Shown in pieces: positions 55,497 through 63,625 of a stretch of 64,000 nt of DNA. Below the pieces are notes generated by a model, which had not been told where the DNA came from, did not search any database, and was given only the letters and a program-made list of their open reading frames with translations. Within the stretch, counting starts at the first letter, position 1; every line of letters starts with the position of its first letter. The stretch is from Leptospira terpstrae serovar Hualin str. LT 11-33 = ATCC 700639 (GTDB taxonomy: Bacteria > Spirochaetota > Leptospiria > Leptospirales > Leptospiraceae): positions 1 to 64,000 of the forward strand of contig NZ_AOGW02000002.1 of NCBI RefSeq assembly GCF_000332495.1, in the 5' to 3' direction. Both the position numbers and the translations under genes were made by a program.

Positions 55497-56994
55497 TCCT
55501 CAAATCACACCTGTTACCAAGTCGCAGTATTTACAATACTTAAGATGTAAAAATGCCTTCCATTTGGTTAGAGAAGGGATCATCCCGAAACCTTTATCCT
55601 CATCTTACGGTGGTTATTTGGAATGGGGAGATTTTTTACAATTGTGCAGAAGCCAATTTAAAGACTCGGCCTCCATAGATAAAACATTAGAAAGAGAAGA
55701 AAGCATTCAAAAAACCCAGGAATGGATTTTGGAAAAAAAGTCTATCTTTCATGCCCACCTTCGCTCAAAACCATTTGTTTCCACTGTAGAATATTTGGAA
55801 TACGATCCTGACCGTGAAGGATGGATCCTTTGGGACTTTCGCCCGATTGGTTCTGTCAAACAAGACATTCTCCGATCCTTTTACTTTCATAAAAAAGTGG
55901 CAGAAGGGATGTCACTGAATGTCATTGGATACAAACTCATTCGCATCCAAACGAAATACATTTTCCCTGGTGGGCCAATTTACCCCGAAGACTACTTACT
56001 CATAGAAGACATAACTCCGAGAATGGAATCGGAATGGGGAACTCGTGAGGAAGAATGGAAACCATTCCTGTCCGAAATTGAGAGAACAAACGAACAAACT
56101 GTACAGTTTTCTTTCCTTGATTCCAAACCCAGTTGCCGGTCTCTAAAATCCTGTTGGTCACCGAGCCACTGCGCGGAAGGGAAAGAAAATGCCAAAGAAA
56201 TTTTTGACTTCCGAGATAGTTCTGAATTAGCAAAACAGTGGTTTGCCTTGGGGTACAATTCGTACGAATCTGTTCCTGATTCAGAGCTTACCCCCATCCA
56301 AAAGATACAAAAACAGGCGCATATCTCGGGTAAAACTTACTTTGACCGAAATGCTTTTGAAAGTTACCTAACAAATGTTACAAAAACTGTAGCATTTCTA
56401 GATTTTGAGTCTATCAATCCATACCTCCCCCTTTACCCGAGTACAAGACCTTTCCAACACGTACCTTACCTCTATTCTTTACATATTTGGGATACGGAAA
56501 CCGATACACTAACGCACAAAACGTACTTACATGAAGATGTGGGCACAGATCCCCGACTTGCAGTCATTACCCAATTGCAAAAAGACCTTCCTGAAGGAAT
56601 CACCATCTTCTCATTTAATGATTTCTTTGAAAAACTGATCATCCAAGAGACGGCCACAGCCTTTCCTGAGTTTTTAGAGTTTTGGGAAAGAATCAAATCG
56701 ATGTTTATCGACCTGGCGATGCCGTTCAAAAAATTATGGATCTACCATCCTGGCCAAAATGGCAAAGCATCTTTAAAGGAAATACTGCCTTGTTTTAGTA
56801 CAGAAAGCCATGGCGGTCTATCCATTCGCGAAGGACAAGATGCAAACTACCAATATTTAAGATTAATAAAAAAGCAGGTGACAGCCGAAGAAAAAAAACG
56901 TGTTCTGGAGGATTTGAAAGCTTACTGCAAACTTGATAGTTACGGTTTGTTTTTAATCTATAGAATGTTATTAGAACGATTATCGGTTATTTAA
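55489..56994 (+). CDS. DUF2779 nuclease-like protein
   Basis: I place the start at TTG 55489 (FDPQITPVTKSQYLQYLRC), which overlaps the WYL stop by 8 bp. A longer frame from 55378 would read through the WYL gene out of frame. The 501-aa protein has the DUF2779 entry motif VTKSQYLQYLRCKNAFHL, similar to PD-(D/E)XK (Cas4-like) nucleases. The C-terminal part has VAFLDFESINPYLPLYP and a late LKAYCKLDSYGLFLIYRML, like the DEDD exonuclease fold. Nuclease activity is an inference. Coupling to a WYL regulator suggests DNA repair or stress control. Confidence 0.78.
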   Translation: MFDPQITPVTKSQYLQYLRCKNAFHLVREGIIPKPLSSSYGGYLEWGDFLQLCRSQFKDSASIDKTLEREESIQKTQEWILEKKSIFHAHLRSKPFVSTVEYLEYDPDREGWILWDFRPIGSVKQDILRSFYFHKKVAEGMSLNVIGYKLIRIQTKYIFPGGPIYPEDYLLIEDITPRMESEWGTREEEWKPFLSEIERTNEQTVQFSFLDSKPSCRSLKSCWSPSHCAEGKENAKEIFDFRDSSELAKQWFALGYNSYESVPDSELTPIQKIQKQAHISGKTYFDRNAFESYLTNVTKTVAFLDFESINPYLPLYPSTRPFQHVPYLYSLHIWDTETDTLTHKTYLHEDVGTDPRLAVITQLQKDLPEGITIFSFNDFFEKLIIQETATAFPEFLEFWERIKSMFIDLAMPFKKLWIYHPGQNGKASLKEILPCFSTESHGGLSIREGQDANYQYLRLIKKQVTAEEKKRVLEDLKAYCKLDSYGLFLIYRMLLERLSVI

Positions 56995-58040
56995 TGTTAG
57001 GTATCAAAAAATCAGTCGCACAACTTGTCTTTTCGTTACCAGAACATTGGATTTCCACTTTGGTTCGAAAAAATAACCAACCGGAAACTAGCGCTTTGGA
57101 TCCTCGCTGTGCACTTGCATGTAACATTGCGCGGTTCCTCCCCAAAATGGAACAAATGAGTCCAGAAAAGGCACGCCGGCACTACCGCGATCAAATGCGG
57201 ATCTTCGATGAACCGGAATTTCCCATTCCTCACATCGAAGACAAACTCATTCCCACACCTAGCGCCTCTTTCATTCCCATCCGTGTCTACAACGCAAACC
57301 CACAAAAAAGAAACCTACCCACCATCCTATTCTTTCATGGTGGCGGACTCACGATAGGTAATTTAGACACTCATGATAATTTCTGCCGTAAAATGTCTCA
57401 TTACACAAAAAGCATTGTGATTGCCGTGGATTATCGTTTGGCTCCAGAACATCCTTATCCTGCTGCCCATGATGATGTTTGGCTTGCTTACCAATATGTT
57501 CGTAACACCGCCTACCTCTTTGGTGGATCACCAAACGCAATTGCTGTTTGTGGAGATAGTGCAGGTGCTTTACTTGCCACTACCCTTTGTCTCAGAGCCA
57601 AAAAAGATAAGGTCCAAGTTCCTGTATTCCAAGCTCTACTCTACCCAATGCTTGATACGGCAAAAGAATCGGAAACCTACGAACTCTTTGGGGAGGGTTA
57701 TGTCCTCACAAAGTCAATTATGCGGTGGTTCATCCAAAACTACCTTCCAAACAAAAAAGACAGACTCCTCCACAACAACTCGCCAGTTCTTGCTGACTCC
57801 AAGGAACTCAAAGGTATGCCTCCCACTTACATCGGAATCGCAGGTTATGATCCACTCCGCGAAGAAGGCGAAACCTATGCCAAACACTTACAATCGGCCG
57901 GCGTGAAGGTAGAAGAACGCCTTTTTCCTTCTCTCGTTCATGGTTACATCCAGCTCACAGGTCTCATTCCCAAAGCCAAAGAAGCAGAATTGGATCTATT
58001 CCAGTCCTTTGTGCGTTTTTTTTCTGGGCGAAAAATCTGA
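56994..58040 (+). CDS. Alpha/beta-hydrolase, HSL-type esterase
   Basis: The 348-aa enzyme has the hormone-sensitive-lipase motif FHGGGLTIG for the oxyanion hole, VDYRLAPEHPYPAAHDD, the nucleophile in CGDSAGALLAT, the acid in GYDPLREEGE and the His in LVHGYIQL. It cuts short- or medium-chain esters. The ATG shares its A with the TAA of the DUF2779 gene. It appears cytosolic, as no signal peptide is seen. It forms the tail of a WYL-led run. Confidence 0.92.
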   Translation: MLGIKKSVAQLVFSLPEHWISTLVRKNNQPETSALDPRCALACNIARFLPKMEQMSPEKARRHYRDQMRIFDEPEFPIPHIEDKLIPTPSASFIPIRVYNANPQKRNLPTILFFHGGGLTIGNLDTHDNFCRKMSHYTKSIVIAVDYRLAPEHPYPAAHDDVWLAYQYVRNTAYLFGGSPNAIAVCGDSAGALLATTLCLRAKKDKVQVPVFQALLYPMLDTAKESETYELFGEGYVLTKSIMRWFIQNYLPNKKDRLLHNNSPVLADSKELKGMPPTYIGIAGYDPLREEGETYAKHLQSAGVKVEERLFPSLVHGYIQLTGLIPKAKEAELDLFQSFVRFFSGRKI

Positions 58041-58109
58041 GTAAGTCCATTCAAGAATCGACAAGGAAGGATTCGATACTATAAAGGACAGAATTCCCTG
58101 AGGTACGTC

Positions 58110-58919
58110 ATGATTCTAAGATTCTCCATCTCTCTCTTTTTCCTACTTGGGATTTCGGCACAGTACGCTGAAAAACCGGCTTCCGCTACCTTGAAGGAAC
58201 GTGAGACCCAAAAACAAATCGACCTGCAAAGAAAAAATGGGTTTGGTGATAACGAAATTGATACCTTACATGCTAGTATCAGTGGAAACCTGAAGAAAAT
58301 CAAAAAACTCCAAGATTTAGGAGTGGATAAAACTGCCGCACAATATCTTGCTCATACTCCCGAAGACCACAAAGAACTTTATAAAAAAGACAAAGATGGT
58401 AAACCTTACTTAGAAATCAAACTCCCACAAGGACAGTCTTACATTGATTATCCGACTGTTTTTTTGTATGATGGAATTGCTTATATCTACCCTAAGGAAG
58501 ACTTTAGTGACCTAGATAAAATCATCCTTGCTTTCCGACGAGTGAACGCAGATGGAACTGTCCATGTAAAGGAAATGAGAAGACTTGTAAATCCTTCGCC
58601 AAAATCAGAAAGTCCAGACAAAGACGAAAAAGGGGATGCGAAGTTAGATACAAATTCTGATATTCGATTGGAATACTATAGATCCTTAACTTCAGATACT
58701 ATTTGGCCCAATGATCCGGTACAACCAGCAGAACCGGATATTGCTATGGTGTTAAACGATGAAAAAGACCCACTACCTTATGATAAACAAAAACATATCA
58801 TGAGGTCTTACAAAAAGATGTTACGTAAAATCTCAAAACAAACTGCATTCAAACTTAGAAGTATTGAATTAGATCAAAAACAAATGATCACAAAAATTTT
58901 GGACTATAACACAAACTAA
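58110..58919 (+). CDS. Hypothetical exported protein
   Basis: The 269-aa protein has a signal peptide (FSISLFFLLGISAQYA), a helical Lys-rich segment and a central beta part with SYIDYPTVFLYDGIAYIYPKEDFSDL. A Ser/Asp/Lys-rich spacer and a basic helical C-terminus follow. Likely lineage-specific, function unknown. It is preceded by a TGAGG ribosome site about nine bases before the ATG. Confidence 0.75.
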   Translation: MILRFSISLFFLLGISAQYAEKPASATLKERETQKQIDLQRKNGFGDNEIDTLHASISGNLKKIKKLQDLGVDKTAAQYLAHTPEDHKELYKKDKDGKPYLEIKLPQGQSYIDYPTVFLYDGIAYIYPKEDFSDLDKIILAFRRVNADGTVHVKEMRRLVNPSPKSESPDKDEKGDAKLDTNSDIRLEYYRSLTSDTIWPNDPVQPAEPDIAMVLNDEKDPLPYDKQKHIMRSYKKMLRKISKQTAFKLRSIELDQKQMITKILDYNTN

Positions 58920-58936
58920 ATTAGAAAAACCTTTCT

Positions 58937-59164
58937 TTAAGTTTGTTGTTTTTCCCTCCGACTGATGAGGAGCTGCGAAATCGTTTGCTCCTCGGTCACA
59001 TATTTCCTCTTTAAATACGAAAGTGCATTGTTGATAAAACGAGGCACTTTTTTTTCCGCATCAAGTAAATCCATCTTCGTTAACATTAATTCATCGATGG
59101 TTGCGAGAGCCAAATTTCTTTGGCTCTGGTGTAATTCAAAATCATCCTCATCTTCTACTATCAT
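58937..59164 (-). CDS. Hypothetical small protein
   Basis: The 75-aa acidic/basic helical protein (DFELHQSQRNLALATIDEL, FINNALSYLKRKYVTEEQTI) is coupled to the upstream MFS gene by a 4-bp ATGA overlap, which supports it as real. No domain is recognised. Confidence 0.65.
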   Translation of the reverse strand: MIVEDEDDFELHQSQRNLALATIDELMLTKMDLLDAEKKVPRFINNALSYLKRKYVTEEQTISQLLISRREKQQT

Positions 59165-60516
59165 GTTTTTTCTTGGAAACGGTTTGCCGCCTCAACTCCC
59201 CTTTCTTCGTTCACAAACAAGTTTATGAGTAGTGATAGAAAATAAAAGAAGGCAACCACAAGGAATGCATTCCGAAGGGTTACGAGTGTTTGGATGTATC
59301 CAAAAAGAAAGAGACCGGCTGCCGCAGCAATTTTTCCTGAAAGTCCCCACATTCCAAAAAATTCTCCGGATTTGGATTCAGGACTAAAGATACCCACAAG
59401 AGCTCTAGAAGCAGACTGAGTAGATCCGAGTCCCATTCCCGCAAGTGATGAAATAAAAACAAATACCCACTGCACAGTCCAAGATTTACCGAGAGTGGCG
59501 TTGGCAAAGTTTGTAATGTCGTATACAAAGTAAATTAAGGCACAAGTGACCAACCAGAGAACAAGCGTAAGGTTAAAAGTTTTTTTCGCACCAATACTAT
59601 CTTGGATGACTCCAAAAGCTAGAGCACCCACAGCAGCAAAAATTTGAATGAAGATAAACATGGCTTGTTTGTGTTCGGCTTCAATATGAATTTCTTGTGA
59701 TCCATAAATGAAAGCAAAAGAAATCACAATGGCAAGAGCTGCCATAGTAAAAAACAATGAAACCAAATAAATCATTAAGTCTTTGAAGTGGCTTGCATCC
59801 TTTAAGGTTTGAATCACACGGTCCTTTCCAATCTTAAAATAATTTACATGATGGGAAACACCTAGCGGAAGATGAGGTTCTTTCAAAAAAAGAAATGTAG
59901 GGATTGCAGCGATTAAAAAGAAAATAGCAGTGTAAGGCCCCACTAACTTTAAGTTTTGAAAATTGTCTAAGGTATAATCCCCGAGGGTAGTAGCTAGGGC
60001 CACAGATCCAATCCCACCGAAGTAACCAATCCCCCAAGCATAACCTGAAATTTTACCTAGGTCCTCTTTAGAACCAAGAAAGGGCAAAAAGCTGGAAGCA
60101 AAGTTTTCTCCTGAAGCAAAGAAAAAATTGGAAAGGGCAACAAGAACCATCCCAAGCCAAACCATTCCTGGTTCTACGTAGTAGAGTAAAAAGGTAGCGA
60201 TGACACAACCTACATAACTAAGAAAAAGAAAGAGTTTTTTCTTGGAGCTATAGTCCGTAATGGCACCAAATATAGGACCCGTGGCGACAACAAACAAATA
60301 GGAGGCAGCAAGAGCCCAAGCCCAAAGGGAATTTCCCATTCGGTACGGATTGTCCGAGGCCATATCTGCCGGGACAACAAGTCTTGTAAAAATCTCACAA
60401 TAAACAACACTGATGATGACGGTGGTGTAGGAGGAGTTCGCAAAATCGAACATACACCATCCAAAAATTTCACGGTTTTTTTTCTTTTTGGCTTCCGGGG
60501 TTCTGTCTTGGGACAT
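59161..60516 (-). CDS. UMF1/Atg22-like MFS transporter
   Basis: The 451-aa protein from ATG 60516 shows the UMF1-family opening REIFGWCMFDFANSSYTTVI, then GPIFGAITDYSSKKKLFLF, FFFASGENFASSFLPFLG, GKISGYAWGIGYFGG and GSTQSASRALVGIFSPESKSGEFFGMW. About 12 helices fit. Members resemble yeast Atg22, a vacuolar amino-acid exporter, but the bacterial substrates are unknown. A TTG at 60585 would extend it by 23 residues into the divergent promoter region and is less likely. Confidence 0.85.
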   Translation of the reverse strand: MSQDRTPEAKKKKNREIFGWCMFDFANSSYTTVIISVVYCEIFTRLVVPADMASDNPYRMGNSLWAWALAASYLFVVATGPIFGAITDYSSKKKLFLFLSYVGCVIATFLLYYVEPGMVWLGMVLVALSNFFFASGENFASSFLPFLGSKEDLGKISGYAWGIGYFGGIGSVALATTLGDYTLDNFQNLKLVGPYTAIFFLIAAIPTFLFLKEPHLPLGVSHHVNYFKIGKDRVIQTLKDASHFKDLMIYLVSLFFTMAALAIVISFAFIYGSQEIHIEAEHKQAMFIFIQIFAAVGALAFGVIQDSIGAKKTFNLTLVLWLVTCALIYFVYDITNFANATLGKSWTVQWVFVFISSLAGMGLGSTQSASRALVGIFSPESKSGEFFGMWGLSGKIAAAAGLFLFGYIQTLVTLRNAFLVVAFFYFLSLLINLFVNEERGVEAANRFQEKT

Positions 60517-60585
60517 AGAGGGTGTTTGAATTTTCCTTGGTTGAAAGTAATTAAAGAGTTTCCCTCCCTTTCGTAAATCTGTCAA

Positions 60586-60825
60586 ATGAATAGTTCAGGT
60601 ATGGATCCTTTCGATTTAAATTCCCTCATGAGACCCAAGCGGGTCTGTTTATGTCGAATGGTGACTGAAGATGAATTAGTCCGTGCCATCCATGCGGGCG
60701 CCGTGACAATGGAACAAATCAGAGAAACCACAAGGGCCTCTACCGGCTGCGGCACCTGCTCCATGCAGGTGTACCACATCCTCCAGCGCGAATTGCAGAA
60801 TCTCTCACGGAGGAAAATTTCATGA
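60586..60825 (+). CDS. BFD-like [2Fe-2S] protein
   Basis: The 79-aa protein has the four-cysteine pattern of bacterioferritin-associated-ferredoxin/NirB-type domains: Cys21 and Cys23 in CLC, then Cys55 and Cys58 in GCGTC. These ligate a [2Fe-2S] cluster. True Bfd releases iron from bacterioferritin, while other members work with reductases. It overlaps the reductase gene by 4 bp, which favours an electron-transfer role with it. Confidence 0.82.
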   Translation: MNSSGMDPFDLNSLMRPKRVCLCRMVTEDELVRAIHAGAVTMEQIRETTRASTGCGTCSMQVYHILQRELQNLSRRKIS

Positions 60826-61463
60826 AATTATCGATCAATATGGCCATGACCTTGGACGGAAAGGTCGTTCGACCGGATGGTCGTTGGTATGGCCTTACTT
60901 CCAGCGAGGACAAAACCCAAATGGATGTCTACCGTTCGCAATCCGATGCGATCCTTGTAGGAAAAAACTCTATATTAAACGACAATCCTATCGTTAAAAT
61001 CCGAGCCATACCCAATGCCCTAAACCCAAGGCCAGTCATTTTGGTTCGCAAAGGAACCCTGCCTCCAGACAAACATGTCTTTGAAGAATCCGACCATATC
61101 CCTCTCATCATTTGTACAAAATCGAATCTTAAAGAAATCAAAACCAGTCTCGAAAACAAAGCCGAAATTTTTGCATTGGATTCTGATGACATCGATCCCA
61201 AAAAAGTTACGGGGATTCTAAAACGAAAAGGATACAAAAATGTTCTTTTGGAAGGTGGGCCCAAACTCAATTTTTCCTTTTTAGAAGCAGACCTTGTGGA
61301 TCGAATCTATGTCACGGTAGTTCCTTTTATCATCGGAAAAACCGGACTTGCGGGCATTGCCGATCGTAATTCTGAACTTCCAGGTTTTGATAAAAACAGT
61401 TGGACCCTCAAAGACCATTTTGCCAAAGGAAACGAAATTTTCCTCGTTTATGAAAAAGGCTAA
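60822..61463 (+). CDS. RibD C-terminal/dihydrofolate-reductase-like reductase
   Basis: The 213-aa protein matches the reductase half of RibD: LSINMAMTLDGKVVRPDG, SQSDAILVGKNSILNDNP, NPRPVILVRKG and VLLEGGPKLNFSFLEADLVDRIYVTVVPFIIG. The deaminase half is absent. In riboflavin synthesis this domain reduces the pyrimidine ribosyl intermediate with NADPH; standalone copies may have other substrates. Coupled to the [2Fe-2S] protein. Confidence 0.9.
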   Translation: MKLSINMAMTLDGKVVRPDGRWYGLTSSEDKTQMDVYRSQSDAILVGKNSILNDNPIVKIRAIPNALNPRPVILVRKGTLPPDKHVFEESDHIPLIICTKSNLKEIKTSLENKAEIFALDSDDIDPKKVTGILKRKGYKNVLLEGGPKLNFSFLEADLVDRIYVTVVPFIIGKTGLAGIADRNSELPGFDKNSWTLKDHFAKGNEIFLVYEKG

Positions 61464-61502
61464 TTTTTTTTAAAATTAGGATTGACGGGTTCCATCAGCA
61501 TC

Positions 61503-61526
61503 AAATAGTTTGATATTAAACTATTT
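61503..61526. promoter_or_regulatory. Perfect 9-bp palindrome before doxX
   Basis: AAATAGTTT-GATATT-AAACTATTT is a perfect inverted repeat with a 6-base spacer. It overlaps the probable -10 region of a promoter whose -35 is TTGACG (61482-61487), and it ends 16 bases before the DoxX ATG. It looks like a repressor operator. Confidence 0.6.
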
Positions 61527-61542
61527 AGCAATAAGAGGTTCT

Positions 61543-61977
61543 ATGTTTTACAAATTACTCGCAACAAACAAAGACATTACACTCACCATCCTCCGTGTCA
61601 CTCTCGGAGTTGTCATTCTTCCCCACGGAGCTCAAAAAGTTCTAGGTGCATTCGGTGGATACGGATTCGAAGGAACTATGGGTTTCTTTACAGGACAATT
61701 GGGCATTCCGTACATCTTAGCACTTCTTGCGATCATCGCTGAATTTTTTGGAGCTATTGGTCTAATCCTTGGACTATTGACTAGAGTTGCTGCTTTTGGA
61801 ATTTTTGCAACGATGGTAGGAGCTACTCTACTCGTTCATTTGCCAAACGGATTCTTTGCTGACAAAGGTGGTTACGAATACCAACTTTTAACTTTTGGTT
61901 TGGCAATCCCACTGATCATTAAAGGTGCTGGTTCGTTTTCACTTGATGATATCATTGCCCATAAAATAGAAGGATAA
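61543..61977 (+). CDS. DoxX family membrane protein
   Basis: The 144-aa protein from ATG 61543 (AAGAGG ribosome site at 61533-61538) has four helices. TILRVTLGVVILPHGAQKVLGAFGGYG, GIPYILALLAIIAEFFGAIGLILGL and TRVAAFGIFATMVGA match DoxX. The family is linked to thiosulphate oxidation in archaea and to oxidative or thiol stress in bacteria. The palindromic operator upstream suggests control by a small redox- or ligand-sensing repressor. Confidence 0.88.
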   Translation: MFYKLLATNKDITLTILRVTLGVVILPHGAQKVLGAFGGYGFEGTMGFFTGQLGIPYILALLAIIAEFFGAIGLILGLLTRVAAFGIFATMVGATLLVHLPNGFFADKGGYEYQLLTFGLAIPLIIKGAGSFSLDDIIAHKIEG

Positions 61978-62072
61978 TCATCTATAAAATCTTGACTAAG
62001 ACTATCTAATAGTGTTAGCCAAACTTTGACCTCTCTGATTCCTTGTCTTAAACCAACGATAAGGAATCGGAG

Positions 62073-63131
62073 ATGCACTCAATCAACCTATCTACTCTCC
62101 AGTCACTACTACCAGAAGCAAAATTTCAAAATACAAATAGTATTGATTCTGTTTCTTTTACTGGACTCACCTCACTTTCATTAGCTTCTACAAACGAAAT
62201 TTCTTTTGTAGCATCCAAAACATTTGTAAATGAAGCAAAAGCTTCTAAAGCACGCCTTCTCGTTGTTTCTGAAGATATGGTAGACTCTCTTTCTGAAAAA
62301 GCTTTAATCATTGTACCCAAAGTAGAACTGGCTACGGCAAAAATCATACGTCAGTTTTTTCCAGAAAAACAACCTACAGGAAAACATAGTACGCAAGTTG
62401 CAATTGATCCTACTGCAAAAATTGGATCCAATACAGACATCGGACATTTTGTAACTATTGGTAAGGATTCTGTCATTGGTAATGACTGTATCATTGAAGA
62501 TGGAGTAAAAATTGGAGACCGTGTTCATATTGGCGATGGTTCTCGAATTGGAAAAAACTGTGTTTTCTTTGATGATACGATTGTAGGAAAACGTTTTATC
62601 GTATTTGGTAATTCTAGTTTCGGTGGCGATGGGTTTGGTTTTGTTTTTGCAGAAGGAAAACACAACAAAATTCCCCAAGTTGGTCGTGTTGTGATTGGTG
62701 ACGATGTAGAAGTCGGAAGCAATTGTACCATTGACCGCGGTGCTCTTACGGATACAACAGTCGGGAACGGATGTAAATTTGATAATATGGTTCATATTGC
62801 TCACAACTGTAAGGTAGGAGATCATGTCATCATTGCAGGTCAATCTGGTTTGGCTGGAAGTGTCACACTAGGAAACTATGTAATCATTGGTGGTGCTTGT
62901 GCTATTAGTGACCATATAACACTCGTTGAAGGAACCATCATTGCAGGTGGGTCTAGCCTCCGAACTTCTCCAAAAACAAAAGATGTTTATGTGGGCTGGG
63001 ACTTAGGTCTTACTTTCCCAGAGTTCCAAAAGTATCGAGTGAATATCAAAAACATTGTGAACTTAAACAAATGGCTCAAACGCATTGAAAACATTGAAAA
63101 AAAAGTGGGAATCGAAACGAAAGAATCTTAA
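62073..63131 (+). CDS. lpxD: UDP-3-O-acylglucosamine N-acyltransferase
   Basis: LpxD adds the second acyl chain in lipid A synthesis. The 352-aa protein has an N-terminal uridine-binding domain (to about residue 105), then about ten hexapeptide repeats of a left-handed beta helix (IDPTAKIGSNTDIG, VKIGDRVHIG, VVIGDDVEVGSNC). The catalytic His lies in MVHIAHNCKVG, and GGACAISDHITLVEG follows. The C-terminal helix KNIVNLNKWLKRIENIEK is expected. Leptospira lipid A carries an amide-linked variant, which could change the acceptor. Confidence 0.95.
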   Translation: MHSINLSTLQSLLPEAKFQNTNSIDSVSFTGLTSLSLASTNEISFVASKTFVNEAKASKARLLVVSEDMVDSLSEKALIIVPKVELATAKIIRQFFPEKQPTGKHSTQVAIDPTAKIGSNTDIGHFVTIGKDSVIGNDCIIEDGVKIGDRVHIGDGSRIGKNCVFFDDTIVGKRFIVFGNSSFGGDGFGFVFAEGKHNKIPQVGRVVIGDDVEVGSNCTIDRGALTDTTVGNGCKFDNMVHIAHNCKVGDHVIIAGQSGLAGSVTLGNYVIIGGACAISDHITLVEGTIIAGGSSLRTSPKTKDVYVGWDLGLTFPEFQKYRVNIKNIVNLNKWLKRIENIEKKVGIETKES

Positions 63132-63162
63132 ATCAAATTTTGGATTCATTCATCCTTTTCAT

Positions 63163-63618
63163 TTAAGAAACCGAATCAACATACAGTTGGATTCGGTTTT
63201 GGATTTCTTTTCGAATAGAAGGATCAGGAAAAAGAATTGGATTTCCTTCCGGATCGGTCCAAAAAAATTTCCCTTCATCCGTTTTCCTAAGACTCAAATA
63301 AAAAATGGGGGAAGGGTTTCTCCGGTTCCCTTCCAAACCACCTAACCTAAGTGTCACGGAACCCATATCTGATACTACCCATTCGAAAATTTTCCCCATT
63401 TGTTCCGTTTTCCATCGGATAGGAAATGTAGGAAGCTCTATTGTTTCCAATTGATCCTCGGATTGAGTTTCTAAGTTTTCTTTAGAATGTACATTGGAAC
63501 TTTCTTCTTTGGAACTCTTTTGTACCCCTACCTTTGGATATTCTGCAAGTAACCAATGAAAGACACGAAGTGATTCCTCTTTTAAAAATGGTAAATCGTT
63601 TAAATCAAGTGAATTCAT
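63163..63618 (-). CDS. Hypothetical protein next to mazG
   Basis: The 151-aa protein has a helical front, a Ser/Glu-rich linker and a beta-rich domain (FPIRWKTEQMGKIFEWVVSDMGSVTLRLGGLE). No family is recognised. It lies seven bases after the mazG stop on the same strand, so it is likely cotranscribed with it. Confidence 0.65.
   Translation of the reverse strand: MNSLDLNDLPFLKEESLRVFHWLLAEYPKVGVQKSSKEESSNVHSKENLETQSEDQLETIELPTFPIRWKTEQMGKIFEWVVSDMGSVTLRLGGLEGNRRNPSPIFYLSLRKTDEGKFFWTDPEGNPILFPDPSIRKEIQNRIQLYVDSVS
63168..63200 (+). terminator. Probable terminator after lpxD
   Basis: AAACCGAATCAAC pairs with GTTGGATTCGGTTT with one bulged G and an ATACA loop, ending in four T residues. It overlaps the 3' end of the convergent gene. 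The short T-run makes it moderate. Confidence 0.55.
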
Positions 63619-63625
63619 ATTGGGA

